Shown here: positions 11,848-23,400 of the stretch, piece after piece
Numbering within the stretch: position 1 is the first letter of the stretch
Layout of the letters: each line of letters starts with the position of its first letter
Source of the DNA: Tetracentron sinense
Lineage: Eukaryota > Streptophyta > Magnoliopsida > Trochodendrales > Trochodendraceae
DNA: 64,000 bases
Reading direction: 5' to 3'
Assembly (NCBI GenBank): GCA_015143295.1
Contig: CM026563.1
Span: 806,001 to 870,000, forward strand
Program-made: the position numbers and the translations under genes
Notes under the pieces: model-generated
What the model saw: only the letters and a program-made list of their open reading frames with translations
The model's database searches: none
What the model was told of the DNA's origin: nothing

Positions 11848-12040
11848 GGATTTGGTCTTGCTCTCGCAAGACTAAAACCATCTTGCCTAGGTTCCATAAT
11901 CCGACATGCGGTGATAAGGAAAAAGTCATTTTATTTTCTCACCTGTTTTTTGACTTCACTCCTTTTGAAAGCCACATGGCAAATGTGGAAGCTAGGCAAG
12001 ATAGTATTGGTCTTGCAAGAGCTATACCAAATCTCATCCC
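11848..12040. repeat. hairpin MITE, cluster member 3
   Basis: Left GATTTGGTCTTGCTCTCGCA followed by CATCTTGCCTAGGTTCC returns inverted at right as GGAAGCTAGGCAAGATAGTA then GGTCTTGCAAGAGC. It shares the CGACATGCGGTGATAA block with members 1 and 2, so the three appear to be one family inserted side by side. Confidence 0.55.
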
Positions 12041-12059
12041 CAATTCTGCCGTCTGATTT

Positions 12060-12630
12060 ACAGTAGGCCCTCTTATAATTAATATTCTATAACTTAATAA
12101 TCTCTAATAATTAATAAATTTTAAGGAACCAACTTGGTTCTATATTGTTTAATTAATAATCTCTTATACTTGCTATTTAATAATTTTTTAAGAAAATTCT
12201 AATATATTATTAATTACAAGAGAGATTTTTATATTATATTAATATATAGTTATATGAATTTTATAAACACTTTATGATAATTTAGGTATTAGGAAGAACA
12301 AGAGATAAAATTATTTTAGGTATTTTTAGCTATGTATAATAAATTACCATATATAGTATACAATTTTAGATATTTTAGAAAGATAAAACTTAAAAAAACC
12401 ATTGAATAAAGACTTCAAAATACTTAACAAAAGTTAAAGAGACAATCTCACAAAAATAGAGTTCAAACGAAATTTTGTCTCTTCCCAAAATAAATAATAT
12501 TTCTTCTTCTCTTTGAAAATTGGGTTAACTTTATTAAACTAAAAAATAATAATTTGATAGACCAATATAGTGATTCTTATATATATTATTATCTTATAAT
12601 TAATATAATTTCTTTCCATCATGGTTATTA
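12060..12630. other. AT-rich intergenic DNA
   Basis: Very AT-rich, with many short TAATAATT and TTAATATA motifs. No gene or clear repeat structure seen. Confidence 0.4.
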
Positions 12631-12637
12631 ATTACAA

Positions 12638-13031
12638 GGGTGCAAATCCTCTCCAGTTATAACCGGATGTGGCACATCCGGTTATAACCCCTAGAGGTCG
12701 CCACGTCTCTCCTTTGACACCCCTTAACCGTGGGTAAGGTTCACCCACCCCTAGGGTTCACCCACCTATTTTTGGTTTTTTTTTTTAAATATTAATTCTA
12801 TTTTTAAAATTAAAAAATTGTTTTTAATATTAAAAAAACTTTAAAAACATATTTTTAATTTTAAAAATAGAATTAATATTTAAAAAAAAAAAAACAAAAA
12901 TAGGTGGGTGAACCCTAGGGGTGGGTGAACCTTACCCACAGTTAAAAGGTGTTAAAGGAGACACGTGGCGACCTCTAGGGGTTATAACCGGATGTGCCGC
13001 ATCCGGTTATAACTGGAGAGGATTTGCCACC
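12638..13031. mobile_element. 395-bp hairpin MITE, copy 3, next to the EDR4 leader
   Basis: Third copy of the 395-bp family. A perfect 9-bp target duplication TAATTACAA flanks it (12629-12637 and 13032-13040). It retains a G-box CACGTG at 12962-12967 in the right arm, while the left arm has CACGTC. It ends within roughly 100-200 bases of where transcription of the EDR4-like gene is expected to begin, so it forms its proximal upstream region. Confidence 0.85.
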
Positions 13032-14297
13032 TAATTACAAGGGAGTCTACTGTAGTAGTCTTTATTGGAAACGTAGGATCGTTGACACTTCATCAAGTCG
13101 CTTTGAATATTCGCAGCGCCTTGTTCAACGCTTCCTTCCCTTCTCAGATTTCAGTCGTCGAGGAGCGTTCAAAACACGGTAGAGACTCTGAAATAGACCC
13201 AGACTCGACTCAACTCGAGAGATATAGATAAGGGCCGAAGGAGATCGTTAGCTTGGGCGGCAAATACAAGATTCTCTTAAGAGTCTTTAGTTCTTCGATT
13301 TCTTCGTATCTCCTCCTTCTCGTCAGGTTCGTAGCTTTTTACCAAGAGATTCCTATATACAACGGATTAGAATTAATCTTCTCTTTAAGTTGCTTTATTA
13401 ATTTTTGCTTTCTCTACTTTTGTTCAAGCTCTGAAATCGTTAATCTTTCATGAAGTATGTACTTTAAACAAAGTTTCGGCTGTGTTTGCCTTCGATCTGA
13501 GTTGGTAGGTTCTTTTGTCCAAACAGAAATTATGATTTTTTTAATAAATTCCCTGCAGTCTTGTTGATTGGTTCTGTCTAAAAATAGGATTTTTTTTTTT
13601 TCCGATGAATTTCTAGTGTCTTTCCCTTTTATTTTGTAAGGTTCGTCGGAAGATTTGCTCCGGATGTTTAAAATTTACTATTTTACCTAATCTCTCTCAT
13701 ATTTCTTGTACATGATTTGTTGTTGCGTTCGCTACTTGAAACTGTGGAGTTAAATCCCCATTCCCCCCCTTTTGTACGCATTTTCACCATTATTTATTGT
13801 CAAAATCGGTCTCGACAATAATATCCGTTTAAAATCTCCTCTTCTGTCTTCTAGAATTTGTTTTTTGTTCAGTCGAATTCCAAATCCTGCTTGGCTTCAT
13901 GTGAATGATGCATTCACTTGTTGGATTTCTGGGCTTTTATGTAGATTTTGAACTGTGAATCTTCGAATTTTACCACCTTTAGTTCCCAGACCCCCTTTTA
14001 TTGATAAAATTGATCTGTGACTAATCAGAACTCATTTTCTAATAGCCTTTCTGAAATTGATGCAATTCTTCCTTGGATTGATGTGCTTATAGACAATTTC
14101 TTTTTTTCATAATTTTTTTCATTCTTTCTGAAATGGGTTTGGGAGTTCTGCAATCTCTGTATCATGTGCCTGAAACAGGAATTTAGATTTTACGTTCTAT
14201 TTTTCCATGTTCTTATTAATTTCTTCCGGTGTTTTTCATTGCTTGTCTCTTGTTGACGGCATAGACATTTCAGTATTGTATCCTTGGGACGTTGGAG

Positions 14298-14326
14298 CTC
14301 TCTCTCTCTCTCTCTCTCTCTCTCTG
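14298..14326. repeat. CT microsatellite
   Basis: About thirteen TC units in the first leader intron of the EDR4-like gene. Confidence 0.9.
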
Positions 14327-14625
14327 CGCGTGCCCACGTATGTGTCTTTTTTTCGGTAGATCATTTCTAATTCAACTTGGCTTTTGGTCCATTTGTTCAT
14401 TAGATTGTGGGTGGTTGTTTTGAGCCAGCCATTCAATGTTATTTGGTATTTTTGAAGCAGAGTATTTTCTATATCAAGTTGAATTACTAGGTTGTCTAAC
14501 TTGATACATATGTATAGTTATGGTAGCATATGAAATCGTCGGGGGCCATCTCATATAAGGGCACCTTAGTTGGGGTAGCCTAAGAGAACTACATATGCCA
14601 ATTTATCTCTAGATTGTTGCACATT

Positions 14626-14693
14626 TATTATTATTATTATTATTGTTATTATTATTATGATTATTATTATTATTTCCAATTTATCTCTAGATG

Positions 14694-14733
<40 letters not shown>

Positions 14734-14734
14734 G
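14626..14734. repeat. TTA microsatellite, two blocks
   Basis: Two TTA-rich blocks separated by a duplicated AATTTATCTCTAGAT segment, which suggests a local duplication during repeat expansion. Confidence 0.85.
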
Positions 14735-15266
14735 TATTCGCCTGTCCTTGTGAAATCCATTTATGGCCTTCTTTGCATTTTGTAGAAGGAATCAGTGGAG
14801 GTTGTTCGCTTCATGTCCATTTGATATCTACCATTTCCCTTTTATTTGGTGATGCAGAGGAGCATTTTGATGGAGTTCGGAGGTTGTAATGGCTCCAAAT
14901 GCACCTAATACCAATAAGATTTCTGGATCTGTTCCCTGACATTTTCTCCTCGGTATGATCTGAATAGAGCTTTACTTCAGTTATGTTTTCTATTTTTCAT
15001 AACTGCTTCTTTGATTGTTTTAAAGAGGTAAGCGACCTCCTAGGATAGTTGGGATAGTTGGCAATGACGATATCTAATGCAAGTGGTAGATTGAATAGAT
15101 CATTTTGGAATGTGTGAAGTTCTGGGCTGTGAGGATATAGCCCGTGGTATTTTTTTAGAACAAACACAGTGTTTTAATGATATGACTTTAACAATTACAG
15201 AAATTATTATCTGAAAGTCGTTCTTTACAAAATCGTAGGGTACTTTCTGCCAGATATTTGAAGAAA

Positions 15267-18155
15267 ATGACAACTAAACCCACTCCTAAAGTCCGACTAG
15301 TTAGATGTCCCAAATGTCGGCGGCTTCTTCCGGAGTTGGCAAATCTTCCAGTGTATGAGTGCGGTGGATGTGGCACAGTTCTCCGAGGTAATATTCCTTT
15401 AATATAAGGTAATACTTGGGCTGAACATGAGGAGTAGGGCCAATGCCATAACAGTAATCCTGGTGCACGTGCAACACCTAGGAGATCTCACTCACGTAAA
15501 AAGTGGGCTTGGATGCTATTTTATATGTCTAATCTATCCTCATTTGTTTTAATGTTCTGCCATGAGAATGTGATCAAACAAATGGTTACAATCGTTCAGT
15601 TGAGTCTATCTTAATGTAGGAGTATCCTAGGTGGCAACCATAGAATGGTGGATTCCTCCCTTTTCAAGCACCCTATTGGTACTACTTCTTTTGATAGACT
15701 ATCATTAAGTACAGAATGAGTACCATAAATTCCTCATTCTTTTATTTTTTACTTTACCAGAATGAGAATTTTTATTCACTTGTTTTTTACAACCCTGTTT
15801 CTGTGTAAAGCAAAAAGATGCAAAGAAGACGGCAAAAATGTAAGCTCAGGCCCACCAGAAATTGATCCTGCTAAAAATAATGAACCGGAGCAAGATTCTG
15901 AAGATAAGGAATCGATCAGCTTGAGTAGAAAAGTAATTCTTACTGAAGAATGTTATTCGGATCTAAAGAATGAGATGGATCAAAATGAATCTGGGTACTG
16001 TAATAAGCAGCGGTCCAGAAGTATAAAAATTTCAAATGGAGTTTCTTCTTTGGGTGAACTTACTTGTCATGAGAATGAAGAATCATCATCCGAATCTGGA
16101 GGCAATATAGAAGTGACTGGAAACTATGGGAGTGGCTCTTACTTCACATGCACAAGTCCTGACAGCCAACAGCATTCTATGGGTAGAAACTCAATCTTGG
16201 CAGCTCAGAGATCATTGGATAAAAGCATTTCATCGGAGACTTATAAATCTTTTTTGAATGAATATTTGGAGCAATCTCAGAAAATTGTTCACAATGACTT
16301 CGACCATATACGGTCAAGAGAAACAGTGGAAACTACAGAATTTGTCGACCACAGAGTTATTTCGGAGGAGCTCAGTAGTGGAGTTAGGGACGTCTCAAAA
16401 TCTCCACTGACCAGAAGTCCTCATGCTTATGATGGCAGCGTCTCTTCTTATGATGAACTTGATGACCAGGTCCCTGACCAACATCTGCACCTATCTAAAA
16501 GGAATTTGTTTAAAACCCAAAAGGTTGCAGAGTTTGTTGGTACTATAGAGAGTCCAACAAAGGATAATGTCCCAATGAATAATATGATAAGTAGCAATTC
16601 AGAAGTGCGACATCTAGAGAGGAAGTTCTTGTCAATGTCATCGAATGAGAAGTATAATCTAGCTGGAATGGAGTGCGCAAATTGGGATCGAGAGGAATCA
16701 CGGGAACCTAAGAGACATGGCATTCGAGCACAAAAGCAAGTAAATTCTCAGTACTCAAAGGGCTTCCATCCAGTATCTAACCGGATGAGATTGGAGCGAG
16801 ATGGATTTCAGTCTAGGGAGCCCTTATATCCAAGAGGTTCCTTAGATGGTTGTGAAATTGCTAACCCTTCAAGTCATGGGAACGAGGAGTTTTTATGCGG
16901 CCCAAGCTTTTATACATCTGAAAAACCTGAATACCATGAACAAGACAGAGTGGACCTCTTGAAAATGGTTGATGACCTGAGAGATCAGCTTAACAGATCA
17001 TACACTCGAAGAGGGAAAGAAAATGGAAGGATTCCCACTGAAGCCACTCAGCAGGAAAAGCAGAGGCTTGCGTACTGTAATTATGAAGCATCTGAGGGGG
17101 AAGTTCTGCAGCATTGTGATACTACCTATCCTCCATATCCTCCTGGACGATTCGGGCCAAGAAAAAACAGGCTCCAACAGTGTGGGGTCTCGCAAATGCC
17201 TTTCTCAGGACAGATCACAAACTGTAGACACCATGTTGATTACTCCTGTTTGCATTGCTATCCCCTAGACTGGCAGTATCAGCTACAGTTTCCCCCACAC
17301 GGTATCTGCTGTAATAAGGGGCTATGTAGGGGCTACCCTGATCACATACGCTATGAGCCTTACAGCTCTAGTCCTGCAAGTCCCCGGCAGTATATGGACT
17401 CTGATTTCCCTCTACGAGGTCATGATACACAGTCACGTGAACGGAGATGCATGGACAACAAAGTGAACATGTTGTATTTGAGGGAGAGACGTCAGGCCGT
17501 GAAACGACATTGCCGGCCCATAGCAGGTGGAGCCCCTTTTATAATGTGCTACTGTTGTCGGAAATTGCTCCAGCTGCCTTCAGATTTTCTACTCCCAAGA
17601 AAGAAATGCCATCGGATTAGGTGCGGTGGCTGTTCAGAGGAACTCAAATTTTCATTTCACAATGGAATTCAGATAGGTCCTTATTCACCAAATGCTATAG
17701 TGCCTCCACCGAGTGAGGTTGATAATAGTAGGAGCTATGATTGTCTACAAGGGGACCCAGTGTCCTATTCTGAAGATTATGGACTCTCTTTCTGTAAGAG
17801 CGGTTCTACCGTGGGGGAGCCTGCTTTCCTCCCAGATCCACCTCCCACCCTCCAAAGTAATTCGGATGATAGAAAGAAGTCCTCCGGTACGGCTTTTCAG
17901 CTGATGGAAGAGAGAGAGAAGTTAGTGTTGAAACAGACACGATACAAACAAAAGAATCCAGCAGAAGCATCGGAATCTGCTCTTCCGTCTTTCAATATGG
18001 ACAAATCGGAGAAACTGGCTGTAGTGCTACCAAAAAGTGTTTCACCACTCCATCGGCTTATGGGTTATTCATCGCCAAGCGAAATGATAAATAGGTCTGG
18101 TGCTGGTACACATTCTTTTAATGATCCAGAGAAAAACTCAAGGTCAAGGGATTGA
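15267..18155 (+). CDS. EDR4-like: EDR4-like zinc-ribbon protein (ENHANCED DISEASE RESISTANCE 4 family)
   Basis: Coding exons 15267-15387 and 15811-18155; the intron has GTAAT...AAAG ends and the junction codon is GCA. The protein is 821 aa, normal for the family. The N-terminus has the family zinc-ribbon signature with cysteines 14, 17, 32 and 35 (VRCPKC ... YECGGC). The C-terminus, residues about 612-656, is the DUF3133 probable zinc ribbon (IMCYCCRKLL ... KKCHRIRCGGCSEELKFSF). The long middle part is Ser/Glu-rich and low in hydrophobic residues, as in family members. Arabidopsis EDR4 is a negative regulator of powdery-mildew resistance that acts at the plasma membrane and endosomes with EDR1; that role is known from the family and only inferred here. 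The start is fixed by the conserved cysteine motif; the in-frame Met at 15762 lies in the intron. No lesion is seen. Confidence 0.93.
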
Positions 18156-18660
18156 GAGAAGTTGGACTACTTTCCAACCACAGAGACGAAGTACTGGGAC
18201 TTCCCAAAATTATATTGAAAGTAGTGAAGGTGGGTTTCCCAACATACAAGTAATAAAAATAGATTAATCTCTTGGATAATATACGATGGACTGTGAGAAC
18301 TGAATCATGATCTGGAGAGTGTGAAGCTAAGGTGCATTTTGAGAATTGAAGACCATTCCAAGATTGATTGGCCATGACGGCTCAGGAACATGCAGGGCCC
18401 AGAATCATGGCATCTCCTTTACCTTGGTCTATCTAAGGTCCCATTAAGAAGATAGTTTTTTCTATTGTTCTTTCTTCATTTTGACAAAGTAGGAGAATTA
18501 TCTATCTCATTCTTCTGGTAGAGAATAAAAAAAAGGAGAAGCTGGGCTTGATTTCGTGTGCATTAGAACTGGATTCCCTATTGTATTGTTTCTTTTGAGA
18601 CTGTATAGCTATTGTAAACATTCTCTGTATATTTCTTTGGCACAACAGATTCTGAAAAAA
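18156..18660 (+). other. 3' untranslated region of the EDR4-like gene
   Basis: Non-coding sequence after the stop; T-rich with TTGTAAAC and TGTATAT motifs before an A-run at 18655-18668. The exact poly(A) site is not determined. Confidence 0.4.
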
Positions 18661-19047
18661 AAAAAAAAAGTTTGGTGTTTGGTTTTCGGCATATGCAAAA
18701 TGAAGGTTGCAGCTCATCTCAGTTATCCTCCGTTCCATCTTTATTGTACCAGGAAAAGCATGTTTGCTTGTGAAGCATTTTCCCACAAGGCCACCTCGTT
18801 TGGCCCTTGACCTTATGGCTGTCGTCTTTCAAGGTTTTCAGTACCACCTTGCTCCAGATTATAGAAATTCACTCTTGACCCAATCTATTTCATCATAGAG
18901 AAGCACTCATGCATTTGGAGAAATTTACAAGATTAGGTATCACAACATGCACCGATCCTGGTGGACAGAATAGGGGTTGTGTTATTGCAATTGGACTGTG
19001 CCAGGACAGTAGAAAATTAAAGGATGATCTCTGTCAAACCTTTAATG

Positions 19048-19190
19048 CTATGTTTGGTTGCCGAGAAAATAGGTAAAAACATGGAAAAGAAAAGAAAATT
19101 TTGGATTTCTAATACAATTTTTAGTTGTGTTTTGTCTTATTTTCTTTTCTTTTTCATGTTTTTACTTATTTTCTCAGCAACCAAACATAG
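19048..19190. mobile_element. 143-bp hairpin MITE (CTATGTTTGGTTGC family), copy 1
   Basis: Ends are CTATGTTTGGTTGCCGAGAA and the reverse complement TTCTCAGCAACCAAACATAG. A second full copy is at 54364-54507 and a partial one at about 57650-57765. No clear target duplication. Confidence 0.75.
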
Positions 19191-19284
19191 GGTTAATTTC
19201 CTGCTTAGGAAACATATTGGCGCATCTCATTATCGCGAGCTCGTCCCAATGACAGAGATCATCAATTAGTGCCTTTAACCAACA

Positions 19285-19430
19285 CGTACTTGCTCAGTTG
19301 GTAAAGTCTGCTTTGTAGTTGAAGGATAACCGAGACTGATCCTGGAAGGATGAGTTCAAGGCATCCCCTCTCCGGGGAGAGATTATCAGTCATCACATAC
19401 GGTGAAATCCCGTTCCGTGTATGTCCCAAA
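19285..19430 (+). mobile_element. SINE-like tRNA-derived fragment
   Basis: TTGCTCAGTTGGTAAAGTC (about 19290) resembles a Pol III A-box and TGAGTTCAAGGC (19351 onward) a B-box. It does not fold as a tRNA. Weak call. Confidence 0.3.
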
Positions 19431-19640
19431 TTTTAACTGATGTTGAATTGAAGCCACACACACCAGGCACTAGTATTAACTAACCAACCAGTGTACATTT
19501 ATGTGTGGAAATGCTCCACAATTTTTTTGTGGCACCTATCACAACGTACCGCATACCCTAAAACAAATCACTAATGGATAATTACTTATCGTGTTAGTTG
19601 TTTTGACTTAATGCATCCCCCACTATCCCACTATGAGCAG

Positions 19641-19785
19641 AATGGCAAGCCTAGGAACCTTTTTAACCTCCACCCCTACAAAAGAAGAGAATGGCAAGCC
19701 TAGGAACCTTTTTAACCTCCACCCCTACAAAAGAAGAGAATGGCAAGCCTAGGAACCTTTTTAACCCCCACCCCTACTCTAAATA
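19641..19785. repeat. 49-bp tandem repeat, about three copies
   Basis: The unit begins AATGGCAAGCCTAGGAACC and contains CCACCCCTAC. Copies start at 19641, 19690 and 19739 and are nearly identical, differing by one CTCC/CCCC change, so the expansion is recent. Confidence 0.9.
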
Positions 19786-20465
19786 TTTTGGATGGACTCA
19801 GAAGTTTCTAACTACCCCAAGCGCTTGCCAATGTTGCTTATTGGGAAATGAACATGGAAGGAAATGTTGGTGCCTTGGCCCCATAAATTAATGATTTTCG
19901 ATGGTATGGCATACAATGCGCAATAGTCCTTGATCTCAGGAAGGTCAGGTTCACCAAGTATGGAGTTCCTTGATGAAGCAACTGATTGGTTGCACAATAT
20001 TTCTACATCTTAAAATGGAGTATAGAAAAAATTTGAAAGTCAAATGTTTAATCTGGATTATTCAAAGAAGCTTCAAGGATATGAAATTTGCATCCAAAAT
20101 TGCTGAAACTCCAATAATCCATTAAAAATTTAAGTAACATATACTTCTATTCCATCCATGGTTTTTAAAAATGGCTCCAGTCATCATCAAGTAGTAATAT
20201 ATAGATGTCGAAAGAAAAGAAAACCAGAGCAACTTCAATAAAAAGAAATTTTCTGGAGAATCCATGGCACCCCAATTCAATAGCTTCATGGACTCCACTT
20301 TCCTGTTTGAAGATTCTCTTGCTTAATAATCTGAAAATCCAAACCCTTTTCATGAAGGATGTTCTCTATCTCCTCAGAACTTGGAGTATTTAAAGACTGT
20401 AATATCCTTGAGAGATAGGTCTTCAAGAATTACCCTTCCCACTCCTGTTAGATCATACAGTCTTT

Positions 20466-23400
20466 TTAAGAATCTGTGTCTGAATCCGACTTCGAGTCTG
20501 AATGCAAATCAACGGGTCTGATTCTGTTCATATTGGCTTCTAGTGGGGGGAGCCCATCATCATCACTCGTATTCTGTTCTCCCTCTTCTGGTTGGGAGGT
20601 GGATCTCTGTGGATAACCATTGACATTATCTGCTATGGCTGTTTTGAAGATTTCTGGCCTGCATTGTGTGTTAAAAGAAAGCACAAGGAATAAATAAATA
20701 AATAATCAAGAAGAAATTGGAGACAAACAAAAAACCAGTTTGGTTCAACAGAGAATGTAAAACACACAAGTGAAGAGAAGCGTCTTTGGTCATTCGTTAC
20801 TACTAAAACTCATCTAAATTTTGAACCAGCAGGCCAGGAAACCTTGTAAATGAAAAAGAAAAAAGAAAGCATACCAGTCTGGAGATTTCTGAAGCACTCG
20901 AACTTGTTCATAAAAGAGAACTTGAGTAACCAAACATGCCACCTTGCTACCTGAATCAAGAGCCTTCTCTCTCCCCCTTCCATCTACCACAACAAAGCTT
21001 CCTGCAAACAGATAAAAAGACCTTACAACATATCATACTCCATTGAAGGATCTTAGCATAACTTGGGGTTTAGACAATCAATTCACAAATCTTTTACGTC
21101 TAACCGTACCTTCCCCCCCCCCCCCCCCCCCCCCCCTTTAAAAAAAAATACTAAAAATTGGTGGGTGTTTCCCAAAAATTCACAACGATTCAATGGTATT
21201 GAATTTTTTTTTTATCGGTAAATCAGATATATATTAAAGAAACCAATAGCTTACAAAGATGTAAACTAAAACAAGAAAGAAAAGGAAACAAAGCTAAAGG
21301 TCTACAAAATAACAAAATAAAATAACACATAGACCACCAACAACTTCTTAGGGATGCAAGGTATCCCTCACTGTCTGATACAACTGGAGAGAGTAACTCC
21401 ACTCCACAATCGACTGACGCACCCGTGCCAGAATATGAAGAAATGGGGAAGGGGAGTTGTCAAATAAGCAGTCATTCCTCTCTTTCCATATGCCCCATGC
21501 TATCGCACCCGGTAAAAAAATCCATATTATTTCCTTTGCCATCACCAAAGTTGTCAAACCCCAACCAGATAAGAAGCTCATAATAGAAAATGGGAAGACC
21601 CACTCCACACCTAATCGAGCCAAGAAAAAAGCCTAAATCTTAGAGACTACTGGGCAATGCAAGATCAAATGATTCACACCTTTCTTCCTCTTTTAGGCAC
21701 AAATAGCAACGGTTAGCAAAGCTCCACCCTCTCCTCTGTAACTGATCCGTAGTGAGAATCTTATTTAGTACCGCAGACTAGAGGAAGAAGGATACCTTCG
21801 TAGGGACCTAGTTAACCCACACAGCCTTATGGGGAAATAAGCACAAAGGAAGAGAGCCAAATGCAAGAGTGATCTCATTGAAAATCAGTCACTGGTGCTT
21901 CGAGACCAAACCCTACAATCACTAATTTGAGTTCTAGGGGAGAAGGGGCTCAACCTATCCAAAAGCTGCTACATATCGTCGACTTCCCAATCATTTAAAT
22001 CCCTCCTAAACCTAGGGCACCATACAAAACCATCACTCAATCTCTCTGCGTACTCGACAATAGAAGCCCCAGATGCGTGGCCAAAGCAAAGATAGATCCA
22101 AAATCATCTTTAAGCGACAATTGACCACACCAAACATTGTGCCAAAACTGAATTTCTACCCCATTACGCAATTTGAACCTAATAAAAGGATCTAGAGACT
22201 TGGCCACACCCATAATGCCTTTCCACAAACCCACGCTGTGCAAGCCCCTAACAACCTTGGGAGGCCAAGGTGATGCAAGGCCGTATTTGGCCACAATCAC
22301 CTTCCTCCAAAAACTCACCCTCTCCTCACCGAAACGCCAAACCCACTTACCTAGTAAAGCCTTGTTTACAGCACTTAGGGGTGTAAAGAAAATATTATCA
22401 ATAAAAAAAAAGTCCATATGTGGATTGGGAATTACACATTGCGAAACTTTTGGGGGTTATGATTCATACAAAGTGGCACGCCAATTAAAAGGTAAGAACA
22501 AAGGGCTCATGAAACACAAGTACCGAACATGATGTAACAAAAGCCTTTCGTCCATTATAAATGCACAAAATCATCCCAACAAAAAGAAATCCCTGCGCAA
22601 AAGTTTAACAATATGATAGTGCAGTAGAAGAGTCATTTAAAGTTTCTGAAGAGCAGGAACTTGAATTAAAAATGTCAATCTTTAGGTAGATTCACAAGGC
22701 ACAAACCTCGTTTTATCCACATACTCTTTTGGAATTTGGCTGGAAACAATGCCAGTGATTTCTTGCCCCCTGCATCCATCACCTTGAGAAATGGAGAAAC
22801 ACAACTTAAAATAGACAGAGAAACTTACATAAATAAGATACTGACTTAAATTATAGGATCTGAGAAGCAAAGTCATGATGAAAAGGATTAGACAAAAGAT
22901 CTTCTCTGGCACTTGCCATAGAATTTTCCTCTGGCAACACACCATTACACCATGTGTCCCATTAACCAATTGGGTCAGCATTAATCCTGATCCAATTAGT
23001 GTTTTAAATAAAGCCGAATTTTTTTTGTAGGCTGTCGGGATAGATGGCGCAACAACATGATTGCCAGAAGAAATTCCTCTCGTAAGTGCTAGAGAGGATC
23101 CGGACTCAAAAGGATAAAGCGAAAGCATTATAAAGGTAAATGAACAGAGTGATACTGATCATAATCAAATGCAAGTCTGCAACCTCTGATTCCTGCAACT
23201 GATTCTCTATTGTATTCCCCACATCTCCAGGAGCTCACCGGTTCAAAAGATCTGAAATTAGATTTATAACAATTCCAATATTGTAAACAATGCGCAATCA
23301 ATACACAATAATGGTGTGTATGCTTCACATCATATTCAATCCATTATGGTTGATTGAGTATTTTCGATGCAACTTGGCTTGAATCGTGTAAGACTCGAAT

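Larger units (their letters stand above)
13100..15266 (+). promoter_or_regulatory. 5' leader of the EDR4-like gene, with two leader introns and two uORFs
   Basis: Inferred structure: leader exon 1 ends near 13328 at GTCAG|GTTCGT; leader exon 2 runs 14858-14952 between GATGCAG| and CTCG|GTATGA; leader exon 3 starts at 15254 after TGCCAG|. Exon 2 contains two overlapping small ORFs, 14870-14908 (12 codons plus stop) and 14889-14939 (16 codons plus stop). The first leader intron holds a CT run (14300-14325) and a TTA/TTG microsatellite (14628-14733). Splice sites are read by eye and not verified. Confidence 0.45.

Noticed and set aside
11215-12066. ORFs on both strands
   Set aside because: They follow the palindromic MITE cluster and mirror each other.
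15762-15810. Alternative N-terminus MRIFIHLFFTTLFLCK for the EDR4-like protein
   Set aside because: It is intron sequence; the conserved N-terminal zinc ribbon is encoded at 15267-15387 and joins in frame.
19285-19360. tRNA gene
   Set aside because: Box-like motifs are present, but no cloverleaf with paired acceptor ends could be drawn; SINE-like at best.
19641-19785. CRISPR-like array
   Set aside because: The repeats are contiguous without unique spacers, in a plant nuclear context; a simple tandem repeat.
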